From: Dechloromonas sp. CZR5
GTDB lineage: Bacteria > Pseudomonadota > Gammaproteobacteria > Burkholderiales > Rhodocyclaceae
Assembly (NCBI RefSeq): GCF_008711155.1
Contig: NZ_VUYQ01000007.1
Location: 62,001 to 126,000 of the forward strand
Length of the DNA: 64,000 bases
Direction: 5' to 3'
This document shows positions 53,548-63,800 of the stretch, one piece after another. The notes under the pieces were generated by a model, which saw only the letters and a program-made list of their open reading frames with translations, did not search any database and had not been told where the DNA came from. Made by a program: the position numbers and the translations under genes. Position 1 is the stretch's first letter; the number at the start of each line of letters is the position of its first letter.

Positions 53548-55464
53548 TCACCCGTGCAATCTCGCGCGATAGTTCAGCGGACCGCCGGTAAAGGGAGCAA
53601 AGCCGGTACCAAAAATGACGCCACCATCGGCCAGTTCACCATCCCCGACGACCCCGTCGGCAACCAGCTGTTCGACGCGGTCGATCAACGGCTTGACCAA
53701 CCTCTCCGCCAGTCCGGCAGGCACAGACCCGGCACTGCCCTTGGCAGCCTTGCCGGAAGTCCAGTCATAGAAACCTCGTCCCGATTTTTTGCCGAGCATG
53801 TTCTGTTCGACCTTGTCGAGCAGACATTTCGGCGCATCGGCACCGCCGGCCAGTTGTTTGCCGGCCGCCATCGCGATGTCCAGGCCGACGGTATCGACCA
53901 GTTCGATGGGCCCCATCGGCATACCGAAGGCGAGCATGGCCTCATCAACCGTTTCGGGAGAAACGCCCTCGTCCACCGCGCGCATGGCGGCCAGCATGTA
54001 GGGAGCGAGTACCGCGTTGACCAGAAAGCCCGGCGCGCTCTTCACCGGCAACGGCAACTTGTCGATCTGCTTGACGAAGGCGCAGGCCGCCTGCACAGCG
54101 GCCGGGTCGGCCCCTTCGGCCTCGACCACTTCGACCAGCGGCATCATCGCAACCGGATTGAAGAAATGGATGCCGACCAGCCGCTCCGGCCTTGCCAGCA
54201 CGGCACGCAGGTCTTCCAGACGGAGACTGGACGTGTTGGTGGCCAGAACGGCCTGCGGCTTCATGCGCGGCTCCAGCGAACGGAACAGGGCATGCTTGGC
54301 CTCGACATTCTCGAAAATGGCCTCGATGATCACATCGGCATGCGGCACCCCATCGCCTTGCGGATCGGGAATGAGGCGGTCGTAGGCCGCACGCACCTTG
54401 AGCGGTTCGCGGAGCTTCTTGCTGAACAGGGCGTGGGCACGCTTCATGGCCGGCGAGATGCGCTCCAGCGTCTGATCCTGCAGGGTCACCGTCATGCCGC
54501 GCAGGGCGCACCAGGCCGCGATATCGCCCCCCATAACGCCGGCGCCGATGACATGAACGCGCCTGGCCTTGAAGCCGGCATCCTTGCCAAAGTTTTTCAT
54601 GCGTTCCTGCAAATGGAAAACGCGAACCAGGTTGCGGGCCGTCGGCGACGAGATGATGCGGTCGACCACCTCCGGCGCGGCCAGCGCATTGCCGTCGTGC
54701 TTCTGCCACAGGTCAATGATGGCGTAGGGTGCCGGATAGTGCTGCGGGCGCGCCTTCTTCGCCACCTGCTTGCGCGCAGCGTTGGCCACGATGCTCTTCA
54801 GCGGCCCGTTCATCAGGCGCTGCATCAACGGCAACGGCCGGCGCGGCTGCCCCGAAAGCAGCAGCTGGCGGGCCGCCGGCTCCATGACGCGGGGCGGCAC
54901 GCAGTCGTCGGCCAGGCCCATTTTCTTGGCCCGCCTGGCATCGATCGTCTTGCCGGTGAGCATCATGTCCAGCGCGGCGGCCGGGCCAACCCGCTTGGGT
55001 AGCCGCAGCATGCCTCCCCAGCCGGGGAAGATGCCGAGCATGACTTCCGGCAAGCCCATCTTGGTTCCCGACTCGTCCACGGCCAGCAGATAGCGGCAAG
55101 CCAGTGCCAGTTCCAGGCCACCGCCCAGACAATGACCGCGCACCAGCGCCAAGGTCGGGTATTTGATGGCCTCCAGACGATTGAACAGGGTCCAGCCGCG
55201 CTCGACTAGCTCCCTGCCCTTTTCCGGCGTATCGAGTTGCGAGAATTCGCCGATATCGGCCCCGGCGATAAAGCCCGCGTCCTTGCCGGAGCGGATGATC
55301 AGCCCCTTGGGCGGATAGAGGTCGAGTTGGTCGAGTAGGGAAGAAAACTCGCGCAGCACATCGGCCGACAGCGAATTGGCAGTCTCGCCTGTCTTGTCGA
55401 AGGTGGCCGTCGCGATGCCCTCGGCATCGACAACCAGCTTCCAGTGTTGAAGATTCACATTCAT
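53548..55464 (-). CDS. fadJ: Enoyl-CoA hydratase/3-hydroxyacyl-CoA dehydrogenase, FadJ/FadB-like
   Basis: A 638-residue bifunctional enzyme in the usual order. The crotonase domain comes first (GFIAGADIGEF, ALVRGHCLGGGLELALACRY, GLPEVMLGIFPGWGG), then the NAD-binding domain (RVHVIGAGVMGGDIAAWCA) and dehydrogenase C-terminal domains ending in KKSGRGFYDW. The catalytic Glu pair of hydratases corresponds to GGLELAL and LPEV. It is shorter than E. coli FadB by about 90 residues. It is the last gene of the psrA-led operon, ten bases after degV. Confidence 0.9.
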   Translation of the reverse strand: MNVNLQHWKLVVDAEGIATATFDKTGETANSLSADVLREFSSLLDQLDLYPPKGLIIRSGKDAGFIAGADIGEFSQLDTPEKGRELVERGWTLFNRLEAIKYPTLALVRGHCLGGGLELALACRYLLAVDESGTKMGLPEVMLGIFPGWGGMLRLPKRVGPAAALDMMLTGKTIDARRAKKMGLADDCVPPRVMEPAARQLLLSGQPRRPLPLMQRLMNGPLKSIVANAARKQVAKKARPQHYPAPYAIIDLWQKHDGNALAAPEVVDRIISSPTARNLVRVFHLQERMKNFGKDAGFKARRVHVIGAGVMGGDIAAWCALRGMTVTLQDQTLERISPAMKRAHALFSKKLREPLKVRAAYDRLIPDPQGDGVPHADVIIEAIFENVEAKHALFRSLEPRMKPQAVLATNTSSLRLEDLRAVLARPERLVGIHFFNPVAMMPLVEVVEAEGADPAAVQAACAFVKQIDKLPLPVKSAPGFLVNAVLAPYMLAAMRAVDEGVSPETVDEAMLAFGMPMGPIELVDTVGLDIAMAAGKQLAGGADAPKCLLDKVEQNMLGKKSGRGFYDWTSGKAAKGSAGSVPAGLAERLVKPLIDRVEQLVADGVVGDGELADGGVIFGTGFAPFTGGPLNYRARLHG

Positions 55465-55474
55465 TGCATAGTCC

Positions 55475-56419
55475 TCAGTGGGCACGATGGCCCTTCGCGG
55501 CAAAAGCCAGCGACAGGGCACCCGGCCCGACATTGACGGCCGCCGTCTTGCTCATCGGCGACACCAGTATTTGCACGCCGTTGTCCTCGGCTGTCTTGGC
55601 GAAACGCGCATAGCCCGGAAACCGGCTGACGGCCGATGGCGAACCGCCGTAGCTGAGGCAGACGTTCGGCGCATCGAGCCCGTCGTGGATGCGCTTGACC
55701 GCCCGCTCGAACAGCTGCTCGACGCCTGCCTCGAAACCCCGCACCTTGTCGACCGTGGTTGTCACGTCGCGATGGCAATGCAGGATGGGCTTGACGTCCA
55801 GCCAGGAACCCAGCGTATAGGAGCCCCAGCTCAGGCTGGTATCGCCCTTCTTGGAAGCCCGCTTGTAGATGTGGAACAGATCTGCCGGCACCAGATAGGT
55901 ATGTGTCTCGTCGATCAGCTGCTTCAAACGTGCGCCGATCTCGCTGGGCAAGCCACCCTGACGGATCAGGCGCACCGCCTCGGCAACCGGCACGGCCTGT
56001 CCGGTAAACAGGTTGCGCGTGGAAAAGACGGCCAGACCGAAACGTTCCTCCATGCCTGCCTCGCGGCGGATGGCCTTGTACTTGGTCAGGATGGCACGCG
56101 AGGCCAGCATGGCGTGATCGAATATCGGACTGCGTGTGCTGGTGATGGTCAGGCAAAACACGTAGTCGAAATCGAGTACCAGCCGCTCGAGGAAAAGGCG
56201 CTCGATCTGCGATGCCGAATACGGGATCGACTCGGCAAAATCCTCGTTTTTCCGGTCCAGGTGCCGGATATAGAAGGCCTGCGTTTCGTCCGGATGGCGG
56301 CGGTCCTCGACCAGTGCATCGCCAATGCGCAAGGTGATGGGCATGATCAGAACACCATGCTGGTCAAGGAACTCGCGCGGCAGATCGCACGCCGAGTCGA
56401 CCACGATACCGATGCGCAT
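55475..56419 (-). CDS. DegV family fatty-acid-binding protein
   Basis: A 314-residue cytoplasmic protein. The start MRIGIVVDSACDLPREFLDQHGVLIMPI and the later TITSTRSPIFDHA block, followed by DTSLSWGSYTLGSWLDVKPIL, are DegV signatures; such proteins bind fatty acids (FakB-like in Firmicutes). A fatty-acid kinase FakA is not seen here, so its use in this Gram-negative operon is unclear. It sits between the thiolase (one base) and the FadJ-like gene, implying a link with acyl chains. Confidence 0.82.
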   Translation of the reverse strand: MRIGIVVDSACDLPREFLDQHGVLIMPITLRIGDALVEDRRHPDETQAFYIRHLDRKNEDFAESIPYSASQIERLFLERLVLDFDYVFCLTITSTRSPIFDHAMLASRAILTKYKAIRREAGMEERFGLAVFSTRNLFTGQAVPVAEAVRLIRQGGLPSEIGARLKQLIDETHTYLVPADLFHIYKRASKKGDTSLSWGSYTLGSWLDVKPILHCHRDVTTTVDKVRGFEAGVEQLFERAVKRIHDGLDAPNVCLSYGGSPSAVSRFPGYARFAKTAEDNGVQILVSPMSKTAAVNVGPGALSLAFAAKGHRAH

Positions 56420-56420
56420 C

Positions 56421-57707
56421 TCAGTTCAGGCTCTCGACCAGCATCGCGCCGCCCAGGCCGCCTCCGATGCAGATCGTCGCGACGCCCCGCTTCGCCTTGT
56501 TCCGGCGCAGCACTTGCAGCAGATGAAGGACGATGCGCGCGCCCGAGGCACCAACCGGATGACCGATCGACACCGCGCCGCCATCAACGTTGAGGCGGTC
56601 GTCGGCGATGCTGCCGAACGCCCCCTCGAGACCCAGTTGCTCGCGGCAATAGGCATCGTCCTTCCAGGCAGCCTGGCAACCGATAACCTGTGCCGCGAAG
56701 GCTTCGTTCAGCTCCCAGTAATCCACGTCGGCCAGCGACAACCCGTTGCGCTGCAGGATGGGCGTCGATGCATGCACCGGACCGAGGCCCATCTGCTCCG
56801 GCTCCAGACCGGACCACTGGCTGTCCACGATCCTGCCGAGCGGCTTCAGATTCCACTTCCTGACCGCCTCTTCCGAAGCGAGCAGCACCCAGGCGGCCCC
56901 GTCGGTGATCTGCGAACTGTTGGCGGCGGTGATGTTGCCGTATTTCTTGTCGAAGAAAGGCTTCAGCTTGGCCATGCCGGCCATGCTGGCATCGGCGCGC
57001 ACCCCGTCGTCCTCGGCATAGACCTTCCCCTGTGCATCGACCACCGGAACGATCTCGCCAAAGTGACCGGCCTCGCGGCCCGCCAGGGCGCGCAGATGGC
57101 TGCGCACGGCGAATTCATCCATCTGCTGGCGACTGATGCCGAAACGCCAGGCCAGGTTTTCGGCTGTCTGCCCCATCAGCAGGCCGACCACCGGGTCGGT
57201 GAGCCCTTTCATCAGGCCGATGACCGGCGTCAGCAAGGCAGCCGGACGCAACTTCAGGAAATGCCTGACCTTCTCGCCTGCCGTACGCAGCGACATCATG
57301 CCGGCGAACCAGCGCACCATGGCGTCCGAGTAAAGCAGCGGCGCGCGCGACAACGCATCGACACCGCCGGCCAGCACCAGTTCGGAACGCCCGGACTGGA
57401 TATTGGCGATGGCCGAATCGATGGCCTGCATGCCGGAGGCGCAGTTGCGCATCACGGTCCAGCCCGGCACCTTCTTGCCGCAGCCCATGCGCAGGGCAAC
57501 CATGCGACCGATATTGGTTTCGTCCGGCGAGGGTGCGGCACAACCGAGGATCACCTCGTCCAGATCGCCCGGCTCGAACGGCTGGCGCAACAGCAGCGCC
57601 CGTCCGGCCTGGGTGGCGAGGTCGGAAGCCGCGAACGGCCCCGGCCCTTTCTGCGCCTTGAGGAAGGGTGTGCGAGCCCCGTCCACCACGTAGATCGTCT
57701 TGCTCAT
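56421..57707 (-). CDS. fadI: Acetyl-CoA acyltransferase (thiolase), second copy
   Basis: A 428-residue thiolase. The nucleophile Cys is in MRNCASGMQAIDS (about residue 88), the active-site His in NEAFAAQ and GGAVSIGHPVGASGA, and the final Cys in TICIGGGLGG. It is slightly longer than FadA and groups with FadI-like thiolases that pair with FadJ. ATG 57707 follows the acyl-CoA dehydrogenase stop by one base. The gene symbol is assigned by pairing with the FadJ-like gene and is tentative. Confidence 0.88.
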   Translation of the reverse strand: MSKTIYVVDGARTPFLKAQKGPGPFAASDLATQAGRALLLRQPFEPGDLDEVILGCAAPSPDETNIGRMVALRMGCGKKVPGWTVMRNCASGMQAIDSAIANIQSGRSELVLAGGVDALSRAPLLYSDAMVRWFAGMMSLRTAGEKVRHFLKLRPAALLTPVIGLMKGLTDPVVGLLMGQTAENLAWRFGISRQQMDEFAVRSHLRALAGREAGHFGEIVPVVDAQGKVYAEDDGVRADASMAGMAKLKPFFDKKYGNITAANSSQITDGAAWVLLASEEAVRKWNLKPLGRIVDSQWSGLEPEQMGLGPVHASTPILQRNGLSLADVDYWELNEAFAAQVIGCQAAWKDDAYCREQLGLEGAFGSIADDRLNVDGGAVSIGHPVGASGARIVLHLLQVLRRNKAKRGVATICIGGGLGGAMLVESLN

Positions 57708-57708
57708 A

Positions 57709-60057
57709 TCAGGCGGCCATCCGGTCATCAACCGGCTTGTTGGCCGTGGCAACGTTGTAGTCGAAAGGGAAGTCGTCAACGTGGACAACGATATCGCGCA
57801 GATGGTTGCGGCGCTTCATCACCTCATATTCGGCTGCATTGATCACGCCGCCCTCGAAGGCAACGATGGCGATATCGCGGACATTGGCCTGCGGATTGTT
57901 GTCGAAACGGCCATCCTTCTCCGCGGCGCGGATTTTCGCCTCGATCGGCTCGGCCTCCAGCGTCGCCTTGAGGGCCAGTTCGATGGCGCCGACCGGCTCC
58001 TTCTCGATCAACGGCAAGTAGCATTCCGCGGTCAGGCGGTCGCGGGTCGCCGACGGTGCAATCAGGGTCTTGGCAACATCGTGGCCGACGTCGTCGGACG
58101 GCACGACGTACGGATGGCCCCACGGGAAGATCGAGCGATGCAGGAAGGCGGCGATGAAGCGCACCGGGAAATTGGCAATCACGCCGTCAAAAGCCTGCTG
58201 CGCCTTGTACATCGCATCCCAGATCGCCCAATGGGCGAGCGCGGCGTCTTCCTTCTTGCGGCCTTCGGCTTCATAACGCTTCAGGGTGCAGGAGATGAGG
58301 TACATCTGCGCCAGGATGTCGCCCAGACGCGCCGACAGCTTTTCGCGACGCTTGACGCTGCCGCCGAGGACGAGCAGCGAGATATCGGACATGAACGCGA
58401 AGGCGGCCGAAAAACGGGTCAGCTGCTGGTAGTAGCGGCGCATTTCCGGCGCCACATCGGTATTGACACCGGCGAAGTGGGAACCGGTCATGCCCAGCCA
58501 CAACGCGCGGAAACCGTTCTTGATGGTGAATCCGATATGGCCGAACAACGCCTTGTCGAAATCGACCAGGCCCTTCTTGGTATCCGGATTCTGTGCCGCC
58601 TGCATTTCCGGCAGCAGGTACGGATGGCAGCGGATGGCTCCTTGCCCGAAGATGATCAGCGAGCGGGTCAGGATGTTGGCGCCTTCGACGGTAATGCCGA
58701 TCGGCACTTGCTGGTAGGCACGGCCGAGGAAGTTGTTCGGGCCGAGGCAGATGCCCTTGCCGCCAATGACATCCATGCCGTCATTGACCACCTGGCGGGC
58801 GCGCTCGGTCACGTGGTACTTGGCGATGGCCGAAACGACCGAGGGTTTTTCGCCAAGATCGACGGCACCGGCCGTCATCTTGCGCACGGCATCCATCATG
58901 TAGGTGTAGGCGCCGATGCGGGTCAGCGCTTCCTCGACGCCCTCGAACTTGCCGACAGCCATCTTGAATTGGCTGCGGACGCGGGCATAACCGCCGACGG
59001 CGCGTGCCGTCATCTGCGCCATGCCGGTGTTCGACGACGGCAGCGAGATCGAGCGGCCGGCCGCCAGGCACTCCATCAACATACGCCAGCCCTGGCCGGC
59101 CATCTTCGGGCCGCCGATGATGAAATCGAGCGGCATGAAGACTTCCTTGCCGCGCGTCGGGCCGTTCATGAACATGGCGTTCAACGGGAAGTGGCGACGA
59201 CCGGTATCGACGCCCGGATGGTCGTAAGGAACCAGCGCACAGGTGATGCCGATATGCTTCTTGTCGCCGAGCAGGCCGTCCGGGTCGAACAGGTGGAAGG
59301 CCAGGCCGAACACCGTGCACACCGGAGCCAGCGTGATGTAGCGCTTGTCCCAGCTGACGCGCATGCCGAGCACTTCCTTGCCCTGGTACATGCCCTTGCA
59401 GACGACGCCGCTATCCGGAATCGAAGCCGCATCGGAACCAGCCCACGGGCTGGTCAGTGCAAAGGCCGGCACCTCGATGCCCTTGGCCAGGCGCGGCAGG
59501 TAATGGTTTTTCTGCTCCTCGGTGCCGTAGTGCAGCAGCAGCTCGGCCGGGCCGAGCGAGTTGGGCACCATGACCGATACCGACAACGCTGAAGAGCGCG
59601 TCGACAGCTTGGTCACCACTTGCGAATGGGCGTAGGCCGAGAATTCCAGGCCGCCGTACTTCTTCGGGATGATCATGCCGAGGAAGCCCTTGTCCTTGAT
59701 ATAGCGCCACGCCTCGTTGGGCAGATCGTAGAGTTCGTGGGTAACCTTCCAGTCATCGACCAGACGGCAGGCTTCCTCGCACTCGTTATCGAGGAAGGAT
59801 TGCTCGGCCGGCGTCAGCTTGGGCACCGGGTAGGCGTGCAGCTTCTGCCAGTCGGGCTTGCCGCGGAACAACTCGCCTTCCCACCAGACCGTGCCGGCTT
59901 CCAGCGCATCGCGCTCGGTATCCGACATCTGCGGAAGAACCTTGCGATACGTGGCGAAAATGGGGCTGGTAATCAACGAGCGGCGAATCGGACGGATGGC
60001 AACGATCAATACGATCGCCCCCAACAATCCCGCCAAAATCATCAACACGGTTTGCAT
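57709..60057 (-). CDS. fadE: Membrane-associated acyl-CoA dehydrogenase FadE
   Basis: A 782-residue protein. The N-terminal hydrophobic helix (TVLMILAGLLGAIVLIVAI) marks the E. coli FadE type. The dehydrogenase core carries FALTSPWAGSDAASIPDSG, KRYITLAPVCTVFGLAFHL, GPTRGKEVFMPLDFIIGG and GGKGICLGPNNFLGRAYQQVPIGITVEGAN. The long C-terminal domain of about 300 residues is usual for FadE. It performs the first step of long-chain beta-oxidation. It follows the PsrA-like regulator by 38 bases. Confidence 0.92.
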   Translation of the reverse strand: MQTVLMILAGLLGAIVLIVAIRPIRRSLITSPIFATYRKVLPQMSDTERDALEAGTVWWEGELFRGKPDWQKLHAYPVPKLTPAEQSFLDNECEEACRLVDDWKVTHELYDLPNEAWRYIKDKGFLGMIIPKKYGGLEFSAYAHSQVVTKLSTRSSALSVSVMVPNSLGPAELLLHYGTEEQKNHYLPRLAKGIEVPAFALTSPWAGSDAASIPDSGVVCKGMYQGKEVLGMRVSWDKRYITLAPVCTVFGLAFHLFDPDGLLGDKKHIGITCALVPYDHPGVDTGRRHFPLNAMFMNGPTRGKEVFMPLDFIIGGPKMAGQGWRMLMECLAAGRSISLPSSNTGMAQMTARAVGGYARVRSQFKMAVGKFEGVEEALTRIGAYTYMMDAVRKMTAGAVDLGEKPSVVSAIAKYHVTERARQVVNDGMDVIGGKGICLGPNNFLGRAYQQVPIGITVEGANILTRSLIIFGQGAIRCHPYLLPEMQAAQNPDTKKGLVDFDKALFGHIGFTIKNGFRALWLGMTGSHFAGVNTDVAPEMRRYYQQLTRFSAAFAFMSDISLLVLGGSVKRREKLSARLGDILAQMYLISCTLKRYEAEGRKKEDAALAHWAIWDAMYKAQQAFDGVIANFPVRFIAAFLHRSIFPWGHPYVVPSDDVGHDVAKTLIAPSATRDRLTAECYLPLIEKEPVGAIELALKATLEAEPIEAKIRAAEKDGRFDNNPQANVRDIAIVAFEGGVINAAEYEVMKRRNHLRDIVVHVDDFPFDYNVATANKPVDDRMAA

Positions 60058-60095
60058 TACAGGTCTCCTTTTATGTCTTTATTGGTATAGGCCGC

Positions 60096-60782
60096 TTAAT
60101 TGCTGGCGGCCGTCGTATCTGAAAACTGGGGCAAGGGGGCGCGCAGGCCGCCGAGCAGGAAGGACATCAGGCGCGGCACCAGGCGGTCGAGGCGATCCGT
60201 CGAATCCTCGTCCTCGATCTGCCAGTCGGTTACCAGGCGCAAGGCATCGGTACCCGCAATCGCGTAGGACGTCGCCCCCAGCATGAAGTGGAAACGCCAG
60301 ACGATTTCCGCCTTGGGAACATCCGGCAAGGCCCTGAACAGCGCCTCCTTGTAACGATCCATCACTTCCTTGTACTCGTGGGCAAGAAAGGCCCTGATAA
60401 ACTCGGACGGTTCGGTCAAGGTGCGACCCAGGAGGCGCAGGAAAGTCACCCCGCCGCGCTTCTCGTCGCCCGCCATGCGCAGCAGCGTGCCGAAAAAGCC
60501 ATCGACGATCTGCGACGGCTTCAGCGGCTTGCCGTCCGCCTCGGCCTCCATCAGATCCAGCACGCGCATGCGCTCTTCGTTCAACCAGTCGAGGCGACGC
60601 CGAAAGGCTTCCTGCATCAACGCCTCTTTGGAGCCGAAGTGATAATTGACGGCAGCCAGGTTGACACCGGCCTCGCTGGTAATCTGGCGCATCGAGGTTC
60701 CCTCGTAGCCGTGGGCCATGAACAAGCGCTCGCCAGCATCGAGAATGCGTTCGCGGGTGTCGCCGGTACGGATTTCAGCCAT
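60096..60782 (-). CDS. psrA: PsrA-like TetR family fatty-acid-responsive repressor
   Basis: A 228-residue TetR regulator. The DNA-binding part ERILDAGERLFMAHGYEGTSMRQITSEAGVNLAAVNYHFGSKEALMQEAF (residues about 11-60, read in part) is close to Pseudomonas PsrA, especially ITSxAGVNLAAVNYHFGSK. The ligand domain has GVTFLRLLGRTL and FHFMLGATSYAIAGTD. PsrA binds long-chain acyl groups and represses fad genes. A near-PsrA box sits 18 bases before its own start, and better ones lie before fadL and the other fad operon. It heads the fadE-fadI-degV-fadJ operon. Confidence 0.78.
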   Translation of the reverse strand: MAEIRTGDTRERILDAGERLFMAHGYEGTSMRQITSEAGVNLAAVNYHFGSKEALMQEAFRRRLDWLNEERMRVLDLMEAEADGKPLKPSQIVDGFFGTLLRMAGDEKRGGVTFLRLLGRTLTEPSEFIRAFLAHEYKEVMDRYKEALFRALPDVPKAEIVWRFHFMLGATSYAIAGTDALRLVTDWQIEDEDSTDRLDRLVPRLMSFLLGGLRAPLPQFSDTTAASN

Positions 60783-60799
60783 GTCAGGCTCCTTTAATT

Positions 60800-60813
60800 C
60801 ATACGTTCGTTTT
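60800..60813. promoter_or_regulatory. PsrA-type box upstream of the psrA-fadE operon
   Basis: On the minus strand AAAAC, GAAC, GTATG: two mismatches to the consensus, but the 17-base context equals the box at 52002-52018 at 16 positions. It lies 18 bases before the regulator start, suiting autoregulation. Confidence 0.65.
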
Positions 60814-60825
60814 AATCATAGGGAA

Positions 60826-60850
60826 AACAAAAAGGCTTGGCAAGCCTTTT
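60826..60850 (-). terminator. Terminator of the GGDEF-EAL gene
   Basis: AAAAGGCTTG (60830-60839) and CAAGCCTTTT (60841-60850) are perfect inverted arms; on the minus strand they are followed by further Ts. It ends 14 bases past the stop of the cyclic-di-GMP gene. Confidence 0.85.
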
Positions 60851-60863
60851 GTCGCCCTTTGCT

Positions 60864-63800
60864 TTAGCCTCGGACATTCCGCTGACGAATCGCGTCAGCA
60901 ACCTCATTCGCCGGCAGCGGACGGCTAAACAGGTAGCCCTGCACCATGTCGCACCGGAGTTGTTGCAGGTAATCGAACTGCGCCTGGGTTTCCACCCCTT
61001 CGGCGACCACCTTGAGTCCCAGACTGTGCGCCAGGCCGATGGTGGCATCGCAGATCACCGAGCCGTCGGTGCCGTTGCCGATCTCCTCGACAAAGGATCG
61101 ATCGAGCTTGAGGTGGCTGATCGGGAACATGTGAAGATAACTCAGCGACGAATAGCCGGTACCGAAGTCGTCGATCGCAATGCTGATCCCCATGGCGTTC
61201 AGAAGATCGAGTATGCGCACCGTTTCCGTCGGCTGTTCCATGGCCACCGACTCGGTTATCTCGAACATCAGGTCTTCGGGATTGAGGTCATAAGCCTCGA
61301 TAACTCCGCGGACGAGCAGAGGCAGGTTGCCATTGCGCATCTGGACAGCCGAAATGTTGATGGCCATGCGAAAGTCGCTCAATCCGGCCGCCTTGAATTC
61401 CGCAAGCTGCCGGCAGGACTCCCAGATCACCCATTCGCCCAACGGCTGGATCAGCCCCGTTTCCTCGGCCACACCGATGAACCGTATGGGCGAGAGCAGG
61501 CCTTGCTCGGGATGCTGCCAGCGCACCAGCGCCTCCAGACCGCGCACCCTGCCCGACACCACGTCGATAACGGGCTGGTAGTGCAGACGAAACTCCTGAT
61601 TGGCCAATGCCTGGCGCAGGCTGTTTTCGATCTTCAGGCGATCGACGGCAGCATCGTTCATCTTCTGGTCGAAGAACTGGAAATTGTTCCGGCCGGCCAT
61701 CTTGGCGTGATACATGGCGGCATCGGCATTCTTCATCAGTGTTTCGCCATCCGGCCCGTCGGTCGGGTAGATGGCGATACCGATACTCGGCGAGGTATAG
61801 AGATCAAAGCCTTCGATGTGGTAAGAGCAGCCGATATTGAATACCAGCTTCTCCGCCACGGTTGCCACCACCGAACTTTGTGCGATCCCGGTCAGCATGA
61901 TCACAAACTCGTCACCGCCAAGACGGGCGACCACGTCGCTGTCGCGCACGCACGACTCCAGGCGGCGGGCAACCTCGATCAGCAGCAGGTCGCCAATATG
62001 GTGCCCCAGGGTGTCGTTGATGACCTTGAAGCGATCAAGATCGATGAACAGCAGGGCCACCTTGGAGGCGTCACGACGCGCGGCGGCCAGCGCCTGGTCG
62101 AGATGCCCCTTCAGGCTGAATCGGTTGAACAGGCCGGTCAGCACGTCATGGTGGGCAATGTGATGCAATCTCTCTTCGGCGGCGCGCTCGGAACTGATAT
62201 CCGTGAAATGCGCCACGTAGTAACGCACCCCGCCGTCATCGTCGCGGATCACCGAAATTGACATCCATTTTGGATAGACCGCACCGTCCTTGCGGCGGTC
62301 CCAGATTTCCCCCTGCCAGAAATCGTGCTCCGCCAGACTGGACCAAAGCTGGGCGTACTCCGCCCGTGTCGTTCGTCCCGTCGATAGGAAACTGGGATTC
62401 CGCCCGATCACTTCCGAGGCCTCATACCCTGTCAACTGCGTAAAGGCCGGATTGACCTCAACAATCCGGTTATCGGCGTCGGTCATCAGGATCGCCTCGC
62501 TGCTGTATTGAACCGCGCTCGCCAGCAGCAACATTTTCGAGATCATTTCCTGCTGGCTGGTCACATCCTGCGATGTGCCGATGACCCGCACCGGCCTGTC
62601 GTCCTCGCCGTACTCCACCTCGTAGCATTCCAGCACGAACTTGATCCGGCCATCCGGCATCAGCAGGCGATGCTTCAAGCTCGCCGGCTGGCGTGACGCA
62701 ATCAAATCTTGAAGCATCTTATCGACCATCTCCCGGTCATCCGGATGCACTTGTGCCAGAAAGTCCGCATAGTTCGACCATTCCGCGCTCTGGGGCAGTT
62801 CGAATATACGGAACAATTCATCCGAACATCGAACCTTCATCCTCGGCAATTCGACCTCCCAACTGCCCATCTGGGCAATGCGCTGCGCCGTCGTTAACCG
62901 TTCATCCTTCAGACGCAGGGCCTGAGCCGCGGCATGCTCACGCTGCTGCGAGCGGTAGAGCGCAACAACCACGGCGATGATGCCGACGAACAAGCCGCTG
63001 CCCAGTAGCAAGACAAGAAGCGCACGCTTCCGCCAGGCAGCCAGCACATCCGTTTCGGCCAAACCGGCCGAAACGTAGAACGGGTAGCGTTCCAGCGCAC
63101 GGAAGGCGTAGACCCGCCGGACCCCGTCAGCCTGGGAAACAAACTCGAGAACCCCCTGCCGCTCACCGCTCTGCAAATACTTGACGACCGGGTGCCCGGC
63201 ATCGAGCGAACGGTTTAGCTCCTTTGCCAAGGGCGGATATCTGACCACCAAGGCATGTTGATCGCTACGCCGAACCGAAATCGCCCCATTTTCGCCAAGT
63301 GGAATCGACCGGAACAAGGATTCGAAATGCTCCAGTTCGACTGCAGCGCTGATGACACCGACGAAGCCACCATCAGGCCTGCGTACGGCGCGTGCCGCAA
63401 CCATGGTTGGGCGCCCGGTAATCCGCGAGGTAACGACTTCGGAAAAAACCAGACTGCTCTCCGGATTGCTCTTCAACACCGTGAAATAGGAACGATCCGC
63501 CAGATTGGCGTATTCACCGCCGCCAGAACGGTACAGAACATCGCCGCGCGCATCGATCACCTGAAAACCGGCCACATCGGGAAATACATGGTGACCTCGC
63601 TCCAGGTCCGTCTCCAATTGCTGCCGGAAACGCTCCCCTGCAGCAGGGCGGTAGGCTTCTTCCGGAATCCTCGCGGCCAGGTCGTCCAGCCTTGCCTCGA
63701 TGTGACGCAACGTCGATTCGAGACGCGCCTCGATCAGTGCGGACTGACTGATCGCCACATCCTTTGCCTCGGACCAGGCGCTCTGATGGACAGACCACAA

